DNA of 64,000 nt from Algorimicrobium algoritergicola (GCF_008086165.1 NZ_VSKL01000004.1:186001-250000); one strand, 5' to 3'. Numbered from the stretch's first letter, positions 17,881 through 28,180 are shown. Notes: a model not told the origin generated them from the sequence alone. Program-made: numbers and translations.

Positions 17881-18261
17881 ATGAAAGCAGCATTTTTTAA
17901 ATTACCAGAATACTACTTAATCATATTAGCTGTTTTGGCTGGTTATTCGCCACCATTTACCATGAATCCCATTTTTATTGCCATCGTGGGAATCTTAATA
18001 CTTCAAATTATTTTTAAAAACAGAATTTCAGGAATAGCGCTTGGAATTCTTTTCTTTTTAGCCAACCTGTATTTTTTAGGAGCTTTACTTTCAGAATTTA
18101 ACGAATTCACGGAGTTTAATAATCACGCAAAACAAATACTGTTTGTCGGTTTAACCATTTGGATTGTAAACATCATATTATCATTGATTATGATTTATAA
18201 ATACGCAACCAATAACGTTAAAAAGAGTTCTCAAATAGAATTAGACCAGCAAGGTATATAG
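17881..18261 (+). CDS. Hypothetical small membrane protein
   Basis: A 126-residue, very hydrophobic protein with about four helices (YYLIILAVLAGYS, FIAIVGILILQIIF, GILFFLANLYFLGALL, IWIVNIILSLIMIY) and a short hydrophilic C-terminus. No family is recognised. Probably an operon with the gene 8 bases upstream. Confidence 0.6.
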   Translation: MKAAFFKLPEYYLIILAVLAGYSPPFTMNPIFIAIVGILILQIIFKNRISGIALGILFFLANLYFLGALLSEFNEFTEFNNHAKQILFVGLTIWIVNIILSLIMIYKYATNNVKKSSQIELDQQGI

Positions 18262-18311
18262 TCAAAAAACAGGATTGGGTTGCCAGTCATTAAGTATTAA
18301 TACCTAATCGC

Positions 18312-19205
18312 CTATTCCTTATTTTTTGTATGCCTTTTCTCTGCATACTCATAGCCTTGCTGCCACCATGCGGTCATTAGTCGTTTACTAAATATCAACG
18401 AATTCTCTGTTAAGCTTGATGGTGTGTAATATAAATTGAGTTTAACACCTCTATTTTTTGCAGCCAATTTGCCAATTATAATATCATTTCGTTCTACCTG
18501 ATTTAATAAATGTCCAAATAGGTTAATCATTAATGAAAACGGATTTTTCCCAAGTACTTTTTGATGCTCAATATTTTCCGCTTCTAATATAATGGCATCC
18601 ACTTCCGTGGCACCTCTATTTATGGCTTCACGGATTGGCACTACACAGCCCAAACCACCATCTGCATATTCAAACCCATTAACTTTTGCAATGGACATAA
18701 ACGGAATATAGTTGCATGAAATCCAAATCCAATTACAGAACTCATCATAGGTACAATCTTTAATCGACTTATACTCGACTGAATTTTTAGACAAATTTGA
18801 AACAGTAGCAACAACGTCCTTATTTTCTGCTCGAATTTTTAGGTATTCTTCTTTCGTGAAATTCCGTTTAATATGGCGCCTTAAGGCTTTACTCTCCCCA
18901 AAGGTTCGTTTTCTTCGAATAAATTGCCATATTGAATTTACAAAATCAATAGACACATATTCGCGATCTCCTTTTTTACGTTGCACAAATGGACTAACAC
19001 TAAAAATATCATGTTGTTGCACATTGGTATACATATCATACAGTTTTGGAATATTATTAACCGCTAAATGTGGAATTAATAAACTCCCTGTAGATGTTCC
19101 TAAAAACATATCGTAGGTTTTACCCTCTTTCTCCATTAAATATTGTGCTACACCTCCAGCATAAGCACCTTTACTTCCTCCTCCTGATATGACTAATGCT
19201 TTCAT
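18312..19205 (-). CDS. Patatin-like phospholipase (second of a tandem pair)
   Basis: A 297-residue patatin-family serine hydrolase. It has the oxyanion-hole motif GGGSKGA (8-14), the nucleophile elbow GTSTG with Ser38, and the catalytic dyad Asp182 in ADGG. There is no signal peptide, so it is probably cytoplasmic or membrane-associated and acts on phospholipids or other lipid esters. Its ATG overlaps the stop of the upstream paralogue by 4 bases, so they are translationally coupled. The two are colinear along their whole length (for example KSIKD/KSIND and WIWISCNY in both), the product of a tandem duplication. Confidence 0.9.
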   Translation of the reverse strand: MKALVISGGGSKGAYAGGVAQYLMEKEGKTYDMFLGTSTGSLLIPHLAVNNIPKLYDMYTNVQQHDIFSVSPFVQRKKGDREYVSIDFVNSIWQFIRRKRTFGESKALRRHIKRNFTKEEYLKIRAENKDVVATVSNLSKNSVEYKSIKDCTYDEFCNWIWISCNYIPFMSIAKVNGFEYADGGLGCVVPIREAINRGATEVDAIILEAENIEHQKVLGKNPFSLMINLFGHLLNQVERNDIIIGKLAAKNRGVKLNLYYTPSSLTENSLIFSKRLMTAWWQQGYEYAEKRHTKNKE

Positions 19206-20128
19206 TGCTCTGGTATCGTTTCAGTTTCTATTTCTAACGGGCTTGTTTCTGTGTTTTTATATTTGGCAAAATCGAAACCACTTTGCCACCATTTAGTCAT
19301 TTTCTCCTTATCAAAAACTAACGAATTGGTTGTTAAAACCGTTGGTGTATAATAAAAATTAATTATCGCATTTTGATTATTAGCAACAAACTTCCCTATC
19401 CGCACATTCTGACTTTCAATTCTATCCAACATAAACGCAAACATATTAGTTAGTAGTGAAAATGCGTTAATGGATGGCATTCTATTAAAAGAGGTCACTT
19501 CCGTTTGCAATATAATAGCATCAACCGTTGTGGCACCACGTCTAATAGCTTCTTCAATAGGAACCATGGAACCCAATCCACCATCCGCATATTCACAGCC
19601 ATCCTTTTTAACTAGCGTCATAAAAGGCGTATAATTACACGAAATCCAGATCCATTCGCAATATTCCTCATAGCTAAAATCGTTAATTGATTTATATTCC
19701 ACCTGGTTTAAAGATAAATTTGAAACCGTTACCACCACATCCGTTTTTGAGGCTTTTAAAACGCCAAATTCACTTTCTGAAAGCGTATTCTGAATCAGCT
19801 TTTTTAAATTATGACTTTCGCCAAATGTTTTACTGCCTCGAAATAAATTCCGAAGGACATTAAAGTGATTAATACCAATAGTTTCAACCCCTTTTTTCTT
19901 TTTGATGGTAAATGGACGACGATTAAAAATAGCATTCTGATTCACATTGGTGTAAACCTGCTTTATTTTCTCCGCATTTTTTAATCCCAAATGGGATACG
20001 AGTAAACTCCCTGTGGATGTCCCGATAAGCAAATCATACTCATGCCCTTTTTCTTCAATTAAATATTGCGCCACACCTCCTGCAAACGCACCTTTACTTC
20101 CTCCTCCTGAAATGACTAAAGCACGCAT
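19202..20128 (-). CDS. Patatin-like phospholipase (first of a tandem pair)
   Basis: A 308-residue patatin-family hydrolase with GGGSKGA (8-14), GTSTG with nucleophile Ser38, and the ADGGLG Asp motif about two thirds along. All catalytic elements are intact. It differs from the downstream copy in having a longer acidic tail (ETETIPEQ at the end). The M1 aminopeptidase gene ends 2 bases before its start only in the sense of map order: the peptidase is upstream on the same strand and its stop is at 20131, giving a tight three-gene unit. Confidence 0.9.
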   Translation of the reverse strand: MRALVISGGGSKGAFAGGVAQYLIEEKGHEYDLLIGTSTGSLLVSHLGLKNAEKIKQVYTNVNQNAIFNRRPFTIKKKKGVETIGINHFNVLRNLFRGSKTFGESHNLKKLIQNTLSESEFGVLKASKTDVVVTVSNLSLNQVEYKSINDFSYEEYCEWIWISCNYTPFMTLVKKDGCEYADGGLGSMVPIEEAIRRGATTVDAIILQTEVTSFNRMPSINAFSLLTNMFAFMLDRIESQNVRIGKFVANNQNAIINFYYTPTVLTTNSLVFDKEKMTKWWQSGFDFAKYKNTETSPLEIETETIPEQ

Positions 20129-20130
20129 AT

Positions 20131-22134
20131 TTATTGATTTTTCATAGTTAAACGTTGAATAATATCGTCGTATTTTTCTGTGTTGGATAAGACTTCTAAT
20201 AAATTTTTAGCAAACGATTTAAATCGCCAATTATAATGATGTGATGCATCAATTAAATTTAAAATAGCCCGTTCTGTAAATACCTGTAATGCATTTAAAT
20301 ATGAAAAAGCACCTTGACGAACCTCAAAACCATAATCTGCAGATGTATAGGATGCCAATTCATCAAAATACAATTGCTTATTTGCATCGTCATATTCTGG
20401 TGTTGATAATGCTAAAACCAACCACAACAATCGCACATTTTTATCATTAAACCCAACAATTGCTTTTGTCTGATTTAAATAGTCTACACGCTTTTCTGGA
20501 AAATTCACCCATAAATTATACAGCGCAGATTCTATCGTAATGTAAGATTTATCAGTTAATAAAGATTCATAATTTGTTTTTAATCCTAACGGTATTTTTG
20601 TAAGGTTTTTTGCGATGGCTTGACGCACTTTTAAACCATCATCAAAAACATTAGCAGTTATCCGTTCTGGTACTTGGGCAACAATTTTAGCTTTCGCTTC
20701 AGCAGATAATGGTGCTGACAAGTAATAATCGCATTTGGCGTTTTTAGCTTCGCAATCTGCCATCAGATATTCTTGAATGAACTGCGATTGCTCCAAACTT
20801 GCCAACGCTTCATTATAAGGAAATGTTTCGGCCTCAAACCAAACAGCAACAAAAGCATCCAGATTTTGCCCACTTGTCTTTTCAGCTTCATGAATAAAGT
20901 TGGTTGTTTCTACGTTTTTAAATTGATAGATTTCTAAATAGTTTTTTACGGCTGTTTTAAACGCGTCATCGCCTATTTTTTCACGCAAAGCATGCAAAAC
21001 CCAAGCACCTTTTTTATAAAATGTGGCACTACTCGATTTCGGGTTTAATAAAGAAGTCCCTTCCTTGCGACTATCTTGCTCTAATAATTCCTGCGCATAT
21101 TCATACAAACGCATATAATAATAATTTTTACCAAAAACGTCCTGTTCCGCTAATAGCGCATAATACGTAGCAAAACCTTCTTGCAACCAATGATGTGTTC
21201 CAGACGTTTCTGTTACCAAATTACCAAACCATTGATGTGCTAACTCGTGCGCATTTACATTCACATAATTTCTGTCGTTAAACGCAATAGAATCTATTAC
21301 AAACGAATCTGCAAAAATAGTAGTTCCCGTATTTTCCATACCTGAATACAAAAAATCATGAACAGGAACTTGCTTATAATTTTGCCATGGATATGAAACA
21401 CCAATTTCAGTTTCTAGAAAATTAAACATCTGCGTAGTATACCTGTAGGTTGGTTCCGCTTTTAATGAATCTTCTGGATAATAATACATCTCTAACGGAA
21501 TTCCGCTTTCCGATATGTCTTCACTTTTATCATAATTACCAATAGCTAAAGCCACTAAATAGCTAGCCATGGGCTGTTTCATATTATAACTCCAAATTGT
21601 ATTAGCACCTAAAACCTGTTTATCAATTAGTTTCCCGTTTGCAATAACCTGATAGTTTGAATCGAATTCAACGGTTATATCGAATTCCAATTTATCATTC
21701 ATATCATCTATACTCGGCAACCAATTACTGGTGTATTTCCCTTGTCCTTGACTCCAAATTTGATTAGGCGCATTGGTATCCCAACCAACAAAATACAATG
21801 CCTTTTTAGGAACAGCAGTATATTGAAACATTATTTTGTTTTCTAGCGAAGGTTTAAAAGAATTAAATAGAATGAGTCTTTTACCATCATTTTTAAACGT
21901 GATTTTATTTCCATTCAATAAAACTTTAGAAAACGTCATGTTTTGTGAATCTAAAAAAATAGAGTCAGCAGATTTTAAAATATCAAAAACAATAGTGAGG
22001 TTTCCCGAAATACTTTTAGTGGAATCATCTGGCACAACATACGCTTGAATCTGTTTAAAATCCACATAATCTGTTTGTTGCGAAAAAGCAATGCTGCTGA
22101 ATAAGAAACCAAGTAGGGCAAATAAATATTTCAT
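20131..22134 (-). CDS. M1 family metallo-aminopeptidase, secreted
   Basis: A gluzincin aminopeptidase that removes N-terminal residues from peptides. I place the start at 22132-22134, because MKYLFALLGFLFSSIAFSQ is a clear signal peptide. A longer in-frame ATG at 22227 would add 31 non-signal residues and overlap the divergent recG start. From the chosen start the protein has 667 residues. The zinc motif HELAH lies at 296-300 (followed by QWFGNLVT), with the third ligand Glu in WLQEGFATYYA about 20 residues later. The exopeptidase motif appears as GMENTGT. It probably acts in the periplasm or at the surface. It is co-directional and nearly contiguous with the patatin pair. Confidence 0.9.
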   Translation of the reverse strand: MKYLFALLGFLFSSIAFSQQTDYVDFKQIQAYVVPDDSTKSISGNLTIVFDILKSADSIFLDSQNMTFSKVLLNGNKITFKNDGKRLILFNSFKPSLENKIMFQYTAVPKKALYFVGWDTNAPNQIWSQGQGKYTSNWLPSIDDMNDKLEFDITVEFDSNYQVIANGKLIDKQVLGANTIWSYNMKQPMASYLVALAIGNYDKSEDISESGIPLEMYYYPEDSLKAEPTYRYTTQMFNFLETEIGVSYPWQNYKQVPVHDFLYSGMENTGTTIFADSFVIDSIAFNDRNYVNVNAHELAHQWFGNLVTETSGTHHWLQEGFATYYALLAEQDVFGKNYYYMRLYEYAQELLEQDSRKEGTSLLNPKSSSATFYKKGAWVLHALREKIGDDAFKTAVKNYLEIYQFKNVETTNFIHEAEKTSGQNLDAFVAVWFEAETFPYNEALASLEQSQFIQEYLMADCEAKNAKCDYYLSAPLSAEAKAKIVAQVPERITANVFDDGLKVRQAIAKNLTKIPLGLKTNYESLLTDKSYITIESALYNLWVNFPEKRVDYLNQTKAIVGFNDKNVRLLWLVLALSTPEYDDANKQLYFDELASYTSADYGFEVRQGAFSYLNALQVFTERAILNLIDASHHYNWRFKSFAKNLLEVLSNTEKYDDIIQRLTMKNQ

Positions 22135-22215
22135 AGTGTAATTTAAGCAAAGACTGCTCCAAAATACAAAAAATTGCATTTTATGAATTGATTGAAATGA
22201 CTTAAATTCGCTTTT

Positions 22216-24369
22216 ATGAATACCCATTTACAAACTCCCATCGATTACCTGAAAGGCGTTGGTCCTAATCGTGCCGATTTACTTCGGAAGGAACTCGGTA
22301 TTCATACCTATCAAGATTTAATAAACTTATTCCCGAATCGGTATTTAGACCGAACGAAATACTTTAAAATAAACGAATTACAGCAAAACAATGCAGAAGT
22401 TCAAGTTATAGGAAAACTGATAAAGTTTGAAGAAATCGCTCAAAAACGCGGCAAACGATTAGTCGCCACCTTTCAAGACGACACGGGAACCATGGAATTG
22501 GTTTGGTTTCGTGGGCAAAAATGGATTCGCGATAGCTTAAAACTCCAAACACCTTATGTCATTTTTGGGAAAACAAATTTTTATAGTGGTAAATTCAGTG
22601 TGCCACATCCAGAAATGGAACTTTTAGCAGAACATGAAGCTAGTTTACGTTCGGCCATGCAACCCATTTATCCATCAACTGAAAAATTGAACAATAAGGG
22701 AATCACGAATCGTGTGGTGAACAAAATTATGCAACAATTGTTTGTTGAAACCAAAGGCAGATTTGTTGAAACCTTATCTCCAGAACTTTTAGAAAGTCAG
22801 AAATTAATCTCCAAAAGTGAGGCGCTTTTTAACATCCATTTTCCAAAAAATCAAGACCTTTTAGCACGTGCTCAATACCGGTTAAAATTTGAAGAATTAT
22901 TCTATATTCAACTGCAATTAATTTTAAAAAACCTCATTCATAAATCGAAAATAAAAGGGCTTCCTTTTGAAAAAGTCGGAAGCAATTTTAACACCTTTTA
23001 CAATTCACATTTACCCTTTGAATTAACCAATGCACAGAAGCGCGTTTTAAAAGAAATCCGTCAAGATTTAGGAAGCCATGCGCAAATGAACCGGCTTTTA
23101 CAAGGAGATGTGGGTTCTGGAAAAACTATAGTCGCCTTCATGTCAATGCTCATGGCACTTGACAACGGTTTTCAAGCGTGCTTAATAGCTCCTACTGCTA
23201 TTTTGTCAGTACAACACTATAACGGATTATCCGAATGGTGTAATCAATTAAATATCAGCATAAAACTGCTCACAGGTTCAAGTAAAACTTCAGAACGAAG
23301 AGAAATTCATAAAGCGTTAGAAAATGGCGAATTACAGATCCTAGTTGGCACACATGCCCTATTAGAAGACAAGGTGAAATTTCAAAATTTAGGGCTCGCA
23401 ATTATAGATGAGCAACATCGTTTTGGCGTAGAACAACGCAGTAAATTATGGCACAAAGGACCAAAAATAAGCCTACCTGAATCCGTCCAAAATAATGAGG
23501 CAAAAGGAGCTATAATCCCACCACACATTTTGGTCATGACAGCCACACCTATTCCACGTACTTTAGCCATGTCTGTTTATGGTGATTTGGATATCTCTGT
23601 TATTGATGAATTACCACCAGGAAGACAAGCTATAAAAACGGTGCATCGGTATGATAAAAACAGATTAGACGTTTTCCGTTTTATACGTGATGAAATTGAA
23701 AAAGGGCGACAAATTTATATCGTTTATCCATTGATTCAAGAGAGCGAAAAAATGGATTATAAAGATTTAATGGATGGCTACGAAAGTATTTCACGAGATT
23801 TTCCTATGCCAAAATATCAAATTTCTATTGTTCATGGTAAAATGAAAGCTGCCGATAAAGATTTCGAGATGCAACGCTTTATAAAAGGCGAAACCCAAAT
23901 TATGGTTGCCACAACCGTTATAGAAGTGGGTGTAAACGTTCCAAATGCTTCTGTGATGATTATTGAAAGTGCTGAACGTTTCGGGCTTTCGCAATTACAC
24001 CAATTACGTGGTCGTGTTGGTCGTGGTGCGGAACAAAGCTATTGCATCCTCATGACGAGCCACAAATTAAGCAGCGACAGTAAAACGCGTTTGGAGACTA
24101 TGACGAGGACCAATGACGGCTTTGATATAGCAGAAGTCGACTTAAAACTACGTGGACCTGGTGATATTATGGGAAAACAACAAAGTGGTATTCTAAATTT
24201 AAGAATAGCAGATATTATTAAGGATGGTGATATTTTAAAAACGGCTCGTTTTTATGCCAAACAGATTTTAAACACAGACCCTAGCCTATCCAAACCCAAT
24301 AATAAAGCTATTTTACATACCTATCAGCAAATGAGCAAATACAAGAACATCTGGAATTATATTTCATAA
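22216..24369 (+). CDS. recG: ATP-dependent DNA helicase RecG
   Basis: A 717-residue replication-fork-reversal helicase. It has an N-terminal wedge/OB domain (residues about 60-150), Walker A GDVGSGKT near 297-304, the DEQH box (DEQHRFG) near 398, the TATPIPRTLAMSVYGDLD motif, and the C-terminal helicase motifs (TTVIEVGVNVPNA, QLHQLRGRVGRG) with the LKLRGPGDIMGKQQSG segment typical of RecG. Full length for the family. Divergent from the aminopeptidase with 81 bases between. Confidence 0.97.
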   Translation: MNTHLQTPIDYLKGVGPNRADLLRKELGIHTYQDLINLFPNRYLDRTKYFKINELQQNNAEVQVIGKLIKFEEIAQKRGKRLVATFQDDTGTMELVWFRGQKWIRDSLKLQTPYVIFGKTNFYSGKFSVPHPEMELLAEHEASLRSAMQPIYPSTEKLNNKGITNRVVNKIMQQLFVETKGRFVETLSPELLESQKLISKSEALFNIHFPKNQDLLARAQYRLKFEELFYIQLQLILKNLIHKSKIKGLPFEKVGSNFNTFYNSHLPFELTNAQKRVLKEIRQDLGSHAQMNRLLQGDVGSGKTIVAFMSMLMALDNGFQACLIAPTAILSVQHYNGLSEWCNQLNISIKLLTGSSKTSERREIHKALENGELQILVGTHALLEDKVKFQNLGLAIIDEQHRFGVEQRSKLWHKGPKISLPESVQNNEAKGAIIPPHILVMTATPIPRTLAMSVYGDLDISVIDELPPGRQAIKTVHRYDKNRLDVFRFIRDEIEKGRQIYIVYPLIQESEKMDYKDLMDGYESISRDFPMPKYQISIVHGKMKAADKDFEMQRFIKGETQIMVATTVIEVGVNVPNASVMIIESAERFGLSQLHQLRGRVGRGAEQSYCILMTSHKLSSDSKTRLETMTRTNDGFDIAEVDLKLRGPGDIMGKQQSGILNLRIADIIKDGDILKTARFYAKQILNTDPSLSKPNNKAILHTYQQMSKYKNIWNYIS

Positions 24370-24432
24370 TTTTATACGCAAACGCTCAAAAAACGGCTTT
24401 TATAAAAACAATCTAATATTTAAAATTAAAAA

Positions 24433-24906
24433 ATGGCATTAAACATTGTACTTATAGAACCCGAAATACCTAATAACACCGGAAATATTGGCCGATTAGC
24501 ATTGGCTTCTGGATCCAATCTTCATTTGGTAAAACCTTTTGGTTTTGAAATTACAGATGCACGATTGAAACGCGCCGGGTTAGACTATTGGCAACATTTA
24601 AATCTACACTATTATGAGAATTTAGAGGAATTTTTCAGTAAAAACAAAGACGCTAACATGGTATTTCTATCTAGTCATGGCGAAAAGAACCATTGGGATA
24701 TTTCTTTTGAAGACAATATGTTTCTGGTATTTGGTAAAGAATCGGTTGGTTTACCCAAAGCACTTTTACAAAAACATGAAAACAAATTATTTAAAATCCC
24801 ATTATATAGCAACCATGTAAGAAGTTTAAATTTAGCAAACGCTGTAAGTATCGTGGTTTACGAAGGGATTAGACAGATTCAAATTTTAAATTCCATTAAA
24901 AGATAA
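24433..24906 (+). CDS. trmL: tRNA (cytidine(34)-2'-O)-methyltransferase
   Basis: A 157-residue SPOUT methyltransferase of the TrmL type, which methylates the wobble-position ribose of certain tRNA-Leu species. Seen: PEIPNNTGNIGR near the N-terminus, LVFGKESVGLP, and the knot motif RSLNLANAVSIVVYE near the C-terminus. Length is normal for the family. Its last 11 bases overlap the convergent gene at 24896. Confidence 0.93.
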   Translation: MALNIVLIEPEIPNNTGNIGRLALASGSNLHLVKPFGFEITDARLKRAGLDYWQHLNLHYYENLEEFFSKNKDANMVFLSSHGEKNHWDISFEDNMFLVFGKESVGLPKALLQKHENKLFKIPLYSNHVRSLNLANAVSIVVYEGIRQIQILNSIKR

Positions 24907-25501
24907 ACCCAAGACTTAAACCGACACCATTTACTTTAATAATATCATCAGAAGTTCCAATGCCTTCATTGGTTAAACTCACGGTTTTATGCGAGTAGAA
25001 AATATCCGAAACCAGGAATAATCTGTTTCCAACCTTAAATTTATAACCAACACCGAAATTAAACGCAATTCCTTTTTTAAAATCAGAATCAGCACCTCCA
25101 AAACTTAAATTTGGACCTATATCCAAGTAGAAATAGGTTGAATCTTCGGCATCTGAAAAATACCCCCTTAGGTCTAGAAATAAGGGGAGTGTTTTAAAAT
25201 TAGGCCTATTATACCCATCAATACCAACACCTAATCCAAGCGAAAAATAGCAGGAAACAAAATATCCATTTATCGTCTGAACACTCCAGGCATGAGCACC
25301 TGCGGCATCTAAATCAGAAAAAATATTCCCAACCCCTTCAATAAAACGTTCTTGTTTTAATCCTGTAATAGCAGAGAAACTTACTTTAGTAATATTAAAA
25401 AAACCACTATTTTTATTCGTGTCCTTTAAAGAATTAGTCGAATTATCTTGTCCAAATGAATATATTGAAATAAAAAATAGTAGATATATCGCTTTTTTCA
25501 T
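24896..25501 (-). CDS. Outer membrane beta-barrel-like protein of unknown function
   Basis: A 201-residue secreted protein with a signal peptide (IYLLFFISIYSFGQ). Alternating hydrophobic strands and a C-terminal GLSLGFIF ending in Phe resemble small outer-membrane beta-barrels of Bacteroidota. Repeated strand patterns include LGLGVGIDGYN, FYLDIGPNLSFGG and FNFGVGYKFKVGN. No specific family is recognised. It overlaps the end of trmL by 11 bases. Confidence 0.65.
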   Translation of the reverse strand: MKKAIYLLFFISIYSFGQDNSTNSLKDTNKNSGFFNITKVSFSAITGLKQERFIEGVGNIFSDLDAAGAHAWSVQTINGYFVSCYFSLGLGVGIDGYNRPNFKTLPLFLDLRGYFSDAEDSTYFYLDIGPNLSFGGADSDFKKGIAFNFGVGYKFKVGNRLFLVSDIFYSHKTVSLTNEGIGTSDDIIKVNGVGLSLGFIF

Positions 25502-25691
25502 GGAAATTGATTTTCTAGTTAAAACTTCACTGTGTCAAAAAAAGTAAAAACACATCAATAAACAAGATAAAAACTAATTTTTCAGCTCAAACTAAAAGCC
25601 TTTAAAATTCATCAAGAGAAATTTGTATTAAACACAATTGGAACACGCGATATTTTCAATCGCATTTAAATCCACATTTTTACAACCATTG

Positions 25692-25722
25692 TTTGAATGC
25701 TCATGCCAATATTTTATCTTTG
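25692..25722 (+). promoter_or_regulatory. Promoter for pheT
   Basis: TTTG at 25692-25695, a 19-base spacer and TATCTTTG at 25715-25722 match the Bacteroidota housekeeping consensus. Transcription would start near 25730, some 16 bases before the pheT ATG. Confidence 0.75.
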
Positions 25723-25745
25723 CAAACTTAATTAACCCATGATTC

Positions 25746-28172
25746 ATGAAGATTTCTTATAACTGGCTTAAACAATTCATAAAAACGGATTGGAATCCAG
25801 AGCAAATTAGTGAACTTTTAACCGATTTAGGTCTTGAAGTAGAAGGCTTAAACGCATATCAATCTGTAAAAGGCGGATTGGAAGGCATTGTAGTTGGCGA
25901 AGTATTAACTTGTGTACAACACCCAAATGCAGATCGACTAAAAGTAACCACTGTTTCCATTGGTACAGATGCACCTTTGCAAATAGTTTGTGGTGCACCT
26001 AACGTTGCTGCTGGACAGAAAGTACCTGTAGCCACGATTGGAACAACACTTTATACAGCAGAAGGCGAAGCATGGACGATAAAAAAAGGTAAAATTCGTG
26101 GTGAGGAAAGTCACGGAATGATTTGCGCTGAAGATGAACTAGGTTTAGGAAAAGGTCATGACGGCATCATGGTTTTAGATTCTAAAATCAAAGTTGGGTC
26201 ACGAGCGGCCGATATATTCAACATTGAAAATGACCAAGTTTTTGAAATTGGCTTAACACCTAATCGTTCAGACGCTATGAGTCATTATGGCGTGGCGCGA
26301 GATTTACGTGCTGGTTTCACACAAAAAGAAATTAATACAGAACTTATTACACCTTCGGTCAGTGCATTTCAAGTGGAAAACAGAGCATTACGGATTGATG
26401 TTGATGTGATAAATAAAAATTTAGCACCGCGTTATTGTGGTTTAACCATATCAAACATAAAGGTAACGGATTCGCCAGCATGGCTACAAAACCGTTTAAA
26501 AGCCATAGGTCTGACACCTAAAAACAACATTGTTGATGCTACTAATTATGTGCTTCATGAATTAGGCCAGCCCTTACACGCTTTTGATGCTAACAAAATA
26601 ACAGGCAATAAAATAGAAGTTAAAACACTTCCACAAGGCACCAAATTCATCACGTTAGACGGTGTTGAACGTGAACTTCATGAAGAAGATTTAATGATTT
26701 GTAACGCAGAAAAACCCATGTGTATTGCAGGTGTTTTTGGCGGAATAGATTCTGGAGTAACTGAAAATACAACGAGTATATTTTTAGAAAGTGCGTATTT
26801 TAATCCTGTAAGTGTTCGAAAAACAGCCAAACGCCACAATTTAAATACTGATGCGTCTTTCCGTTTTGAACGTGGTATTGATCCAAATATTACAGAATAC
26901 GCTTTAAAACGTGCTGCCATTTTAATTACAGAAATAGCAGGCGGTCTAGTATCAAGCGAAATTATTGATTTTTACCCAAATAAGTTTGAAGATTTTCAAG
27001 TACGCTTAAGTTTTGATAATGCTAAAAAACTAATTGGAGAAGAAATTCCAAAAGATATCATTAAACGTATTCTAATGTCTTTAGATATTAGAATTAATAA
27101 TGTAACCGAAACAGGACTAGGCTTAACGGTTCCTGCATACAGAAATGATGTGCAACGTGAAGCTGATATTATAGAAGAAGTTCTACGTGTTTACGGCTAT
27201 AACAATATAAAAACAACGGAGAAATTAAACGCTTCTATTTCCAATACCGGAAAATTTGAAGACTATAAACTCCAAAACATTATTGGCAACCAATTGGTTT
27301 CACAAGGTTTCTATGAAACTTTAACCAACTCGTTAACATCCCCAGACTATGTGCCATTACATGCTGATTTAAAAGCAGAGCACAATGTAGAAATGCTAAA
27401 CCCATTAAGCATAGATTTAAGTGTTTTAAGGCAGTCTATGTTGTTTTCTGGACTAGAAAGTTTACGACATAATTTAAATCGTCGTCGTGAGGATTTAAAA
27501 CTATTTGAATTTGGAAAAACGTACCATAGCTACACAGACAGTCGTGAGGAATTTAAACATTTATCAATTCTGATTACAGGAGATCGTTATGAAAATCGTT
27601 GGAATACAGAAAGCAAACCAAGTGACTTCTTCTATTTAAAAGGAACGATTGAAACTATTTTTGCACGATTAGGCATAACGAAACTAAAAGCGTCTCCAGT
27701 AAAATCTGCTGTTTTTAGCGAAGGTATGATGCTATCCTTTGGTAAAACGAAGTTGGTAGAATTCGGATTGGTTAAAAAATCTATCTTGAAGCATTTTGAT
27801 ATTTCAAAACCTGTTTTATTTGCCGATTTTAATTGGGATGATGTGATTGAAACCGCCAAATACAACCGTGTTTCATATAGCGCCATTTCAAAATATCCAG
27901 AAATTCGTCGGGATTTTGCTTTACTTATAGACCATTCAGTTTCTTTTGAAAGTATTCACACCATTGCCAAACAGTCTGAAAAACACTTATTAAAAAGCAT
28001 CAACCTTTTTGATGTATACCAAGGAAGTAATTTACCCGCTGGCAAAAAGAGTTATGCGGTAAGTTTCACCTTTCAAGATGCGAATAAAACCTTGACAGAT
28101 AAACAAATTGATAAGATTATGAGCAAACTACAAGCGAGTTTTGAAAATCAGCTAGGTGCTGAATTGCGATAA
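25746..28172 (+). CDS. pheT: Phenylalanine--tRNA ligase beta subunit
   Basis: An 808-residue subunit of the alpha2-beta2 synthetase that charges tRNA-Phe. Domains in order: EMAP-like tRNA-binding domain (about 40-150, with HPNADRLKVTTVSIG and VCGAPNV), B3/B4 editing domain (about 215-380, GVFGG and HNLNTDASFRFERGIDP), B5 domain, a class-II-like core, and the C-terminal anticodon-binding FDX-ACB domain (about 715-808, YPEIRRDFALLI). Full length. The partner pheS is not in this window. Confidence 0.97.
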   Translation: MKISYNWLKQFIKTDWNPEQISELLTDLGLEVEGLNAYQSVKGGLEGIVVGEVLTCVQHPNADRLKVTTVSIGTDAPLQIVCGAPNVAAGQKVPVATIGTTLYTAEGEAWTIKKGKIRGEESHGMICAEDELGLGKGHDGIMVLDSKIKVGSRAADIFNIENDQVFEIGLTPNRSDAMSHYGVARDLRAGFTQKEINTELITPSVSAFQVENRALRIDVDVINKNLAPRYCGLTISNIKVTDSPAWLQNRLKAIGLTPKNNIVDATNYVLHELGQPLHAFDANKITGNKIEVKTLPQGTKFITLDGVERELHEEDLMICNAEKPMCIAGVFGGIDSGVTENTTSIFLESAYFNPVSVRKTAKRHNLNTDASFRFERGIDPNITEYALKRAAILITEIAGGLVSSEIIDFYPNKFEDFQVRLSFDNAKKLIGEEIPKDIIKRILMSLDIRINNVTETGLGLTVPAYRNDVQREADIIEEVLRVYGYNNIKTTEKLNASISNTGKFEDYKLQNIIGNQLVSQGFYETLTNSLTSPDYVPLHADLKAEHNVEMLNPLSIDLSVLRQSMLFSGLESLRHNLNRRREDLKLFEFGKTYHSYTDSREEFKHLSILITGDRYENRWNTESKPSDFFYLKGTIETIFARLGITKLKASPVKSAVFSEGMMLSFGKTKLVEFGLVKKSILKHFDISKPVLFADFNWDDVIETAKYNRVSYSAISKYPEIRRDFALLIDHSVSFESIHTIAKQSEKHLLKSINLFDVYQGSNLPAGKKSYAVSFTFQDANKTLTDKQIDKIMSKLQASFENQLGAELR

Positions 28173-28180
28173 AATTCAAA

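Noticed and set aside
22135-22227. N-terminal extension of the aminopeptidase
   Set aside because: It would overlap the recG start and place 31 residues before a clear signal peptide.
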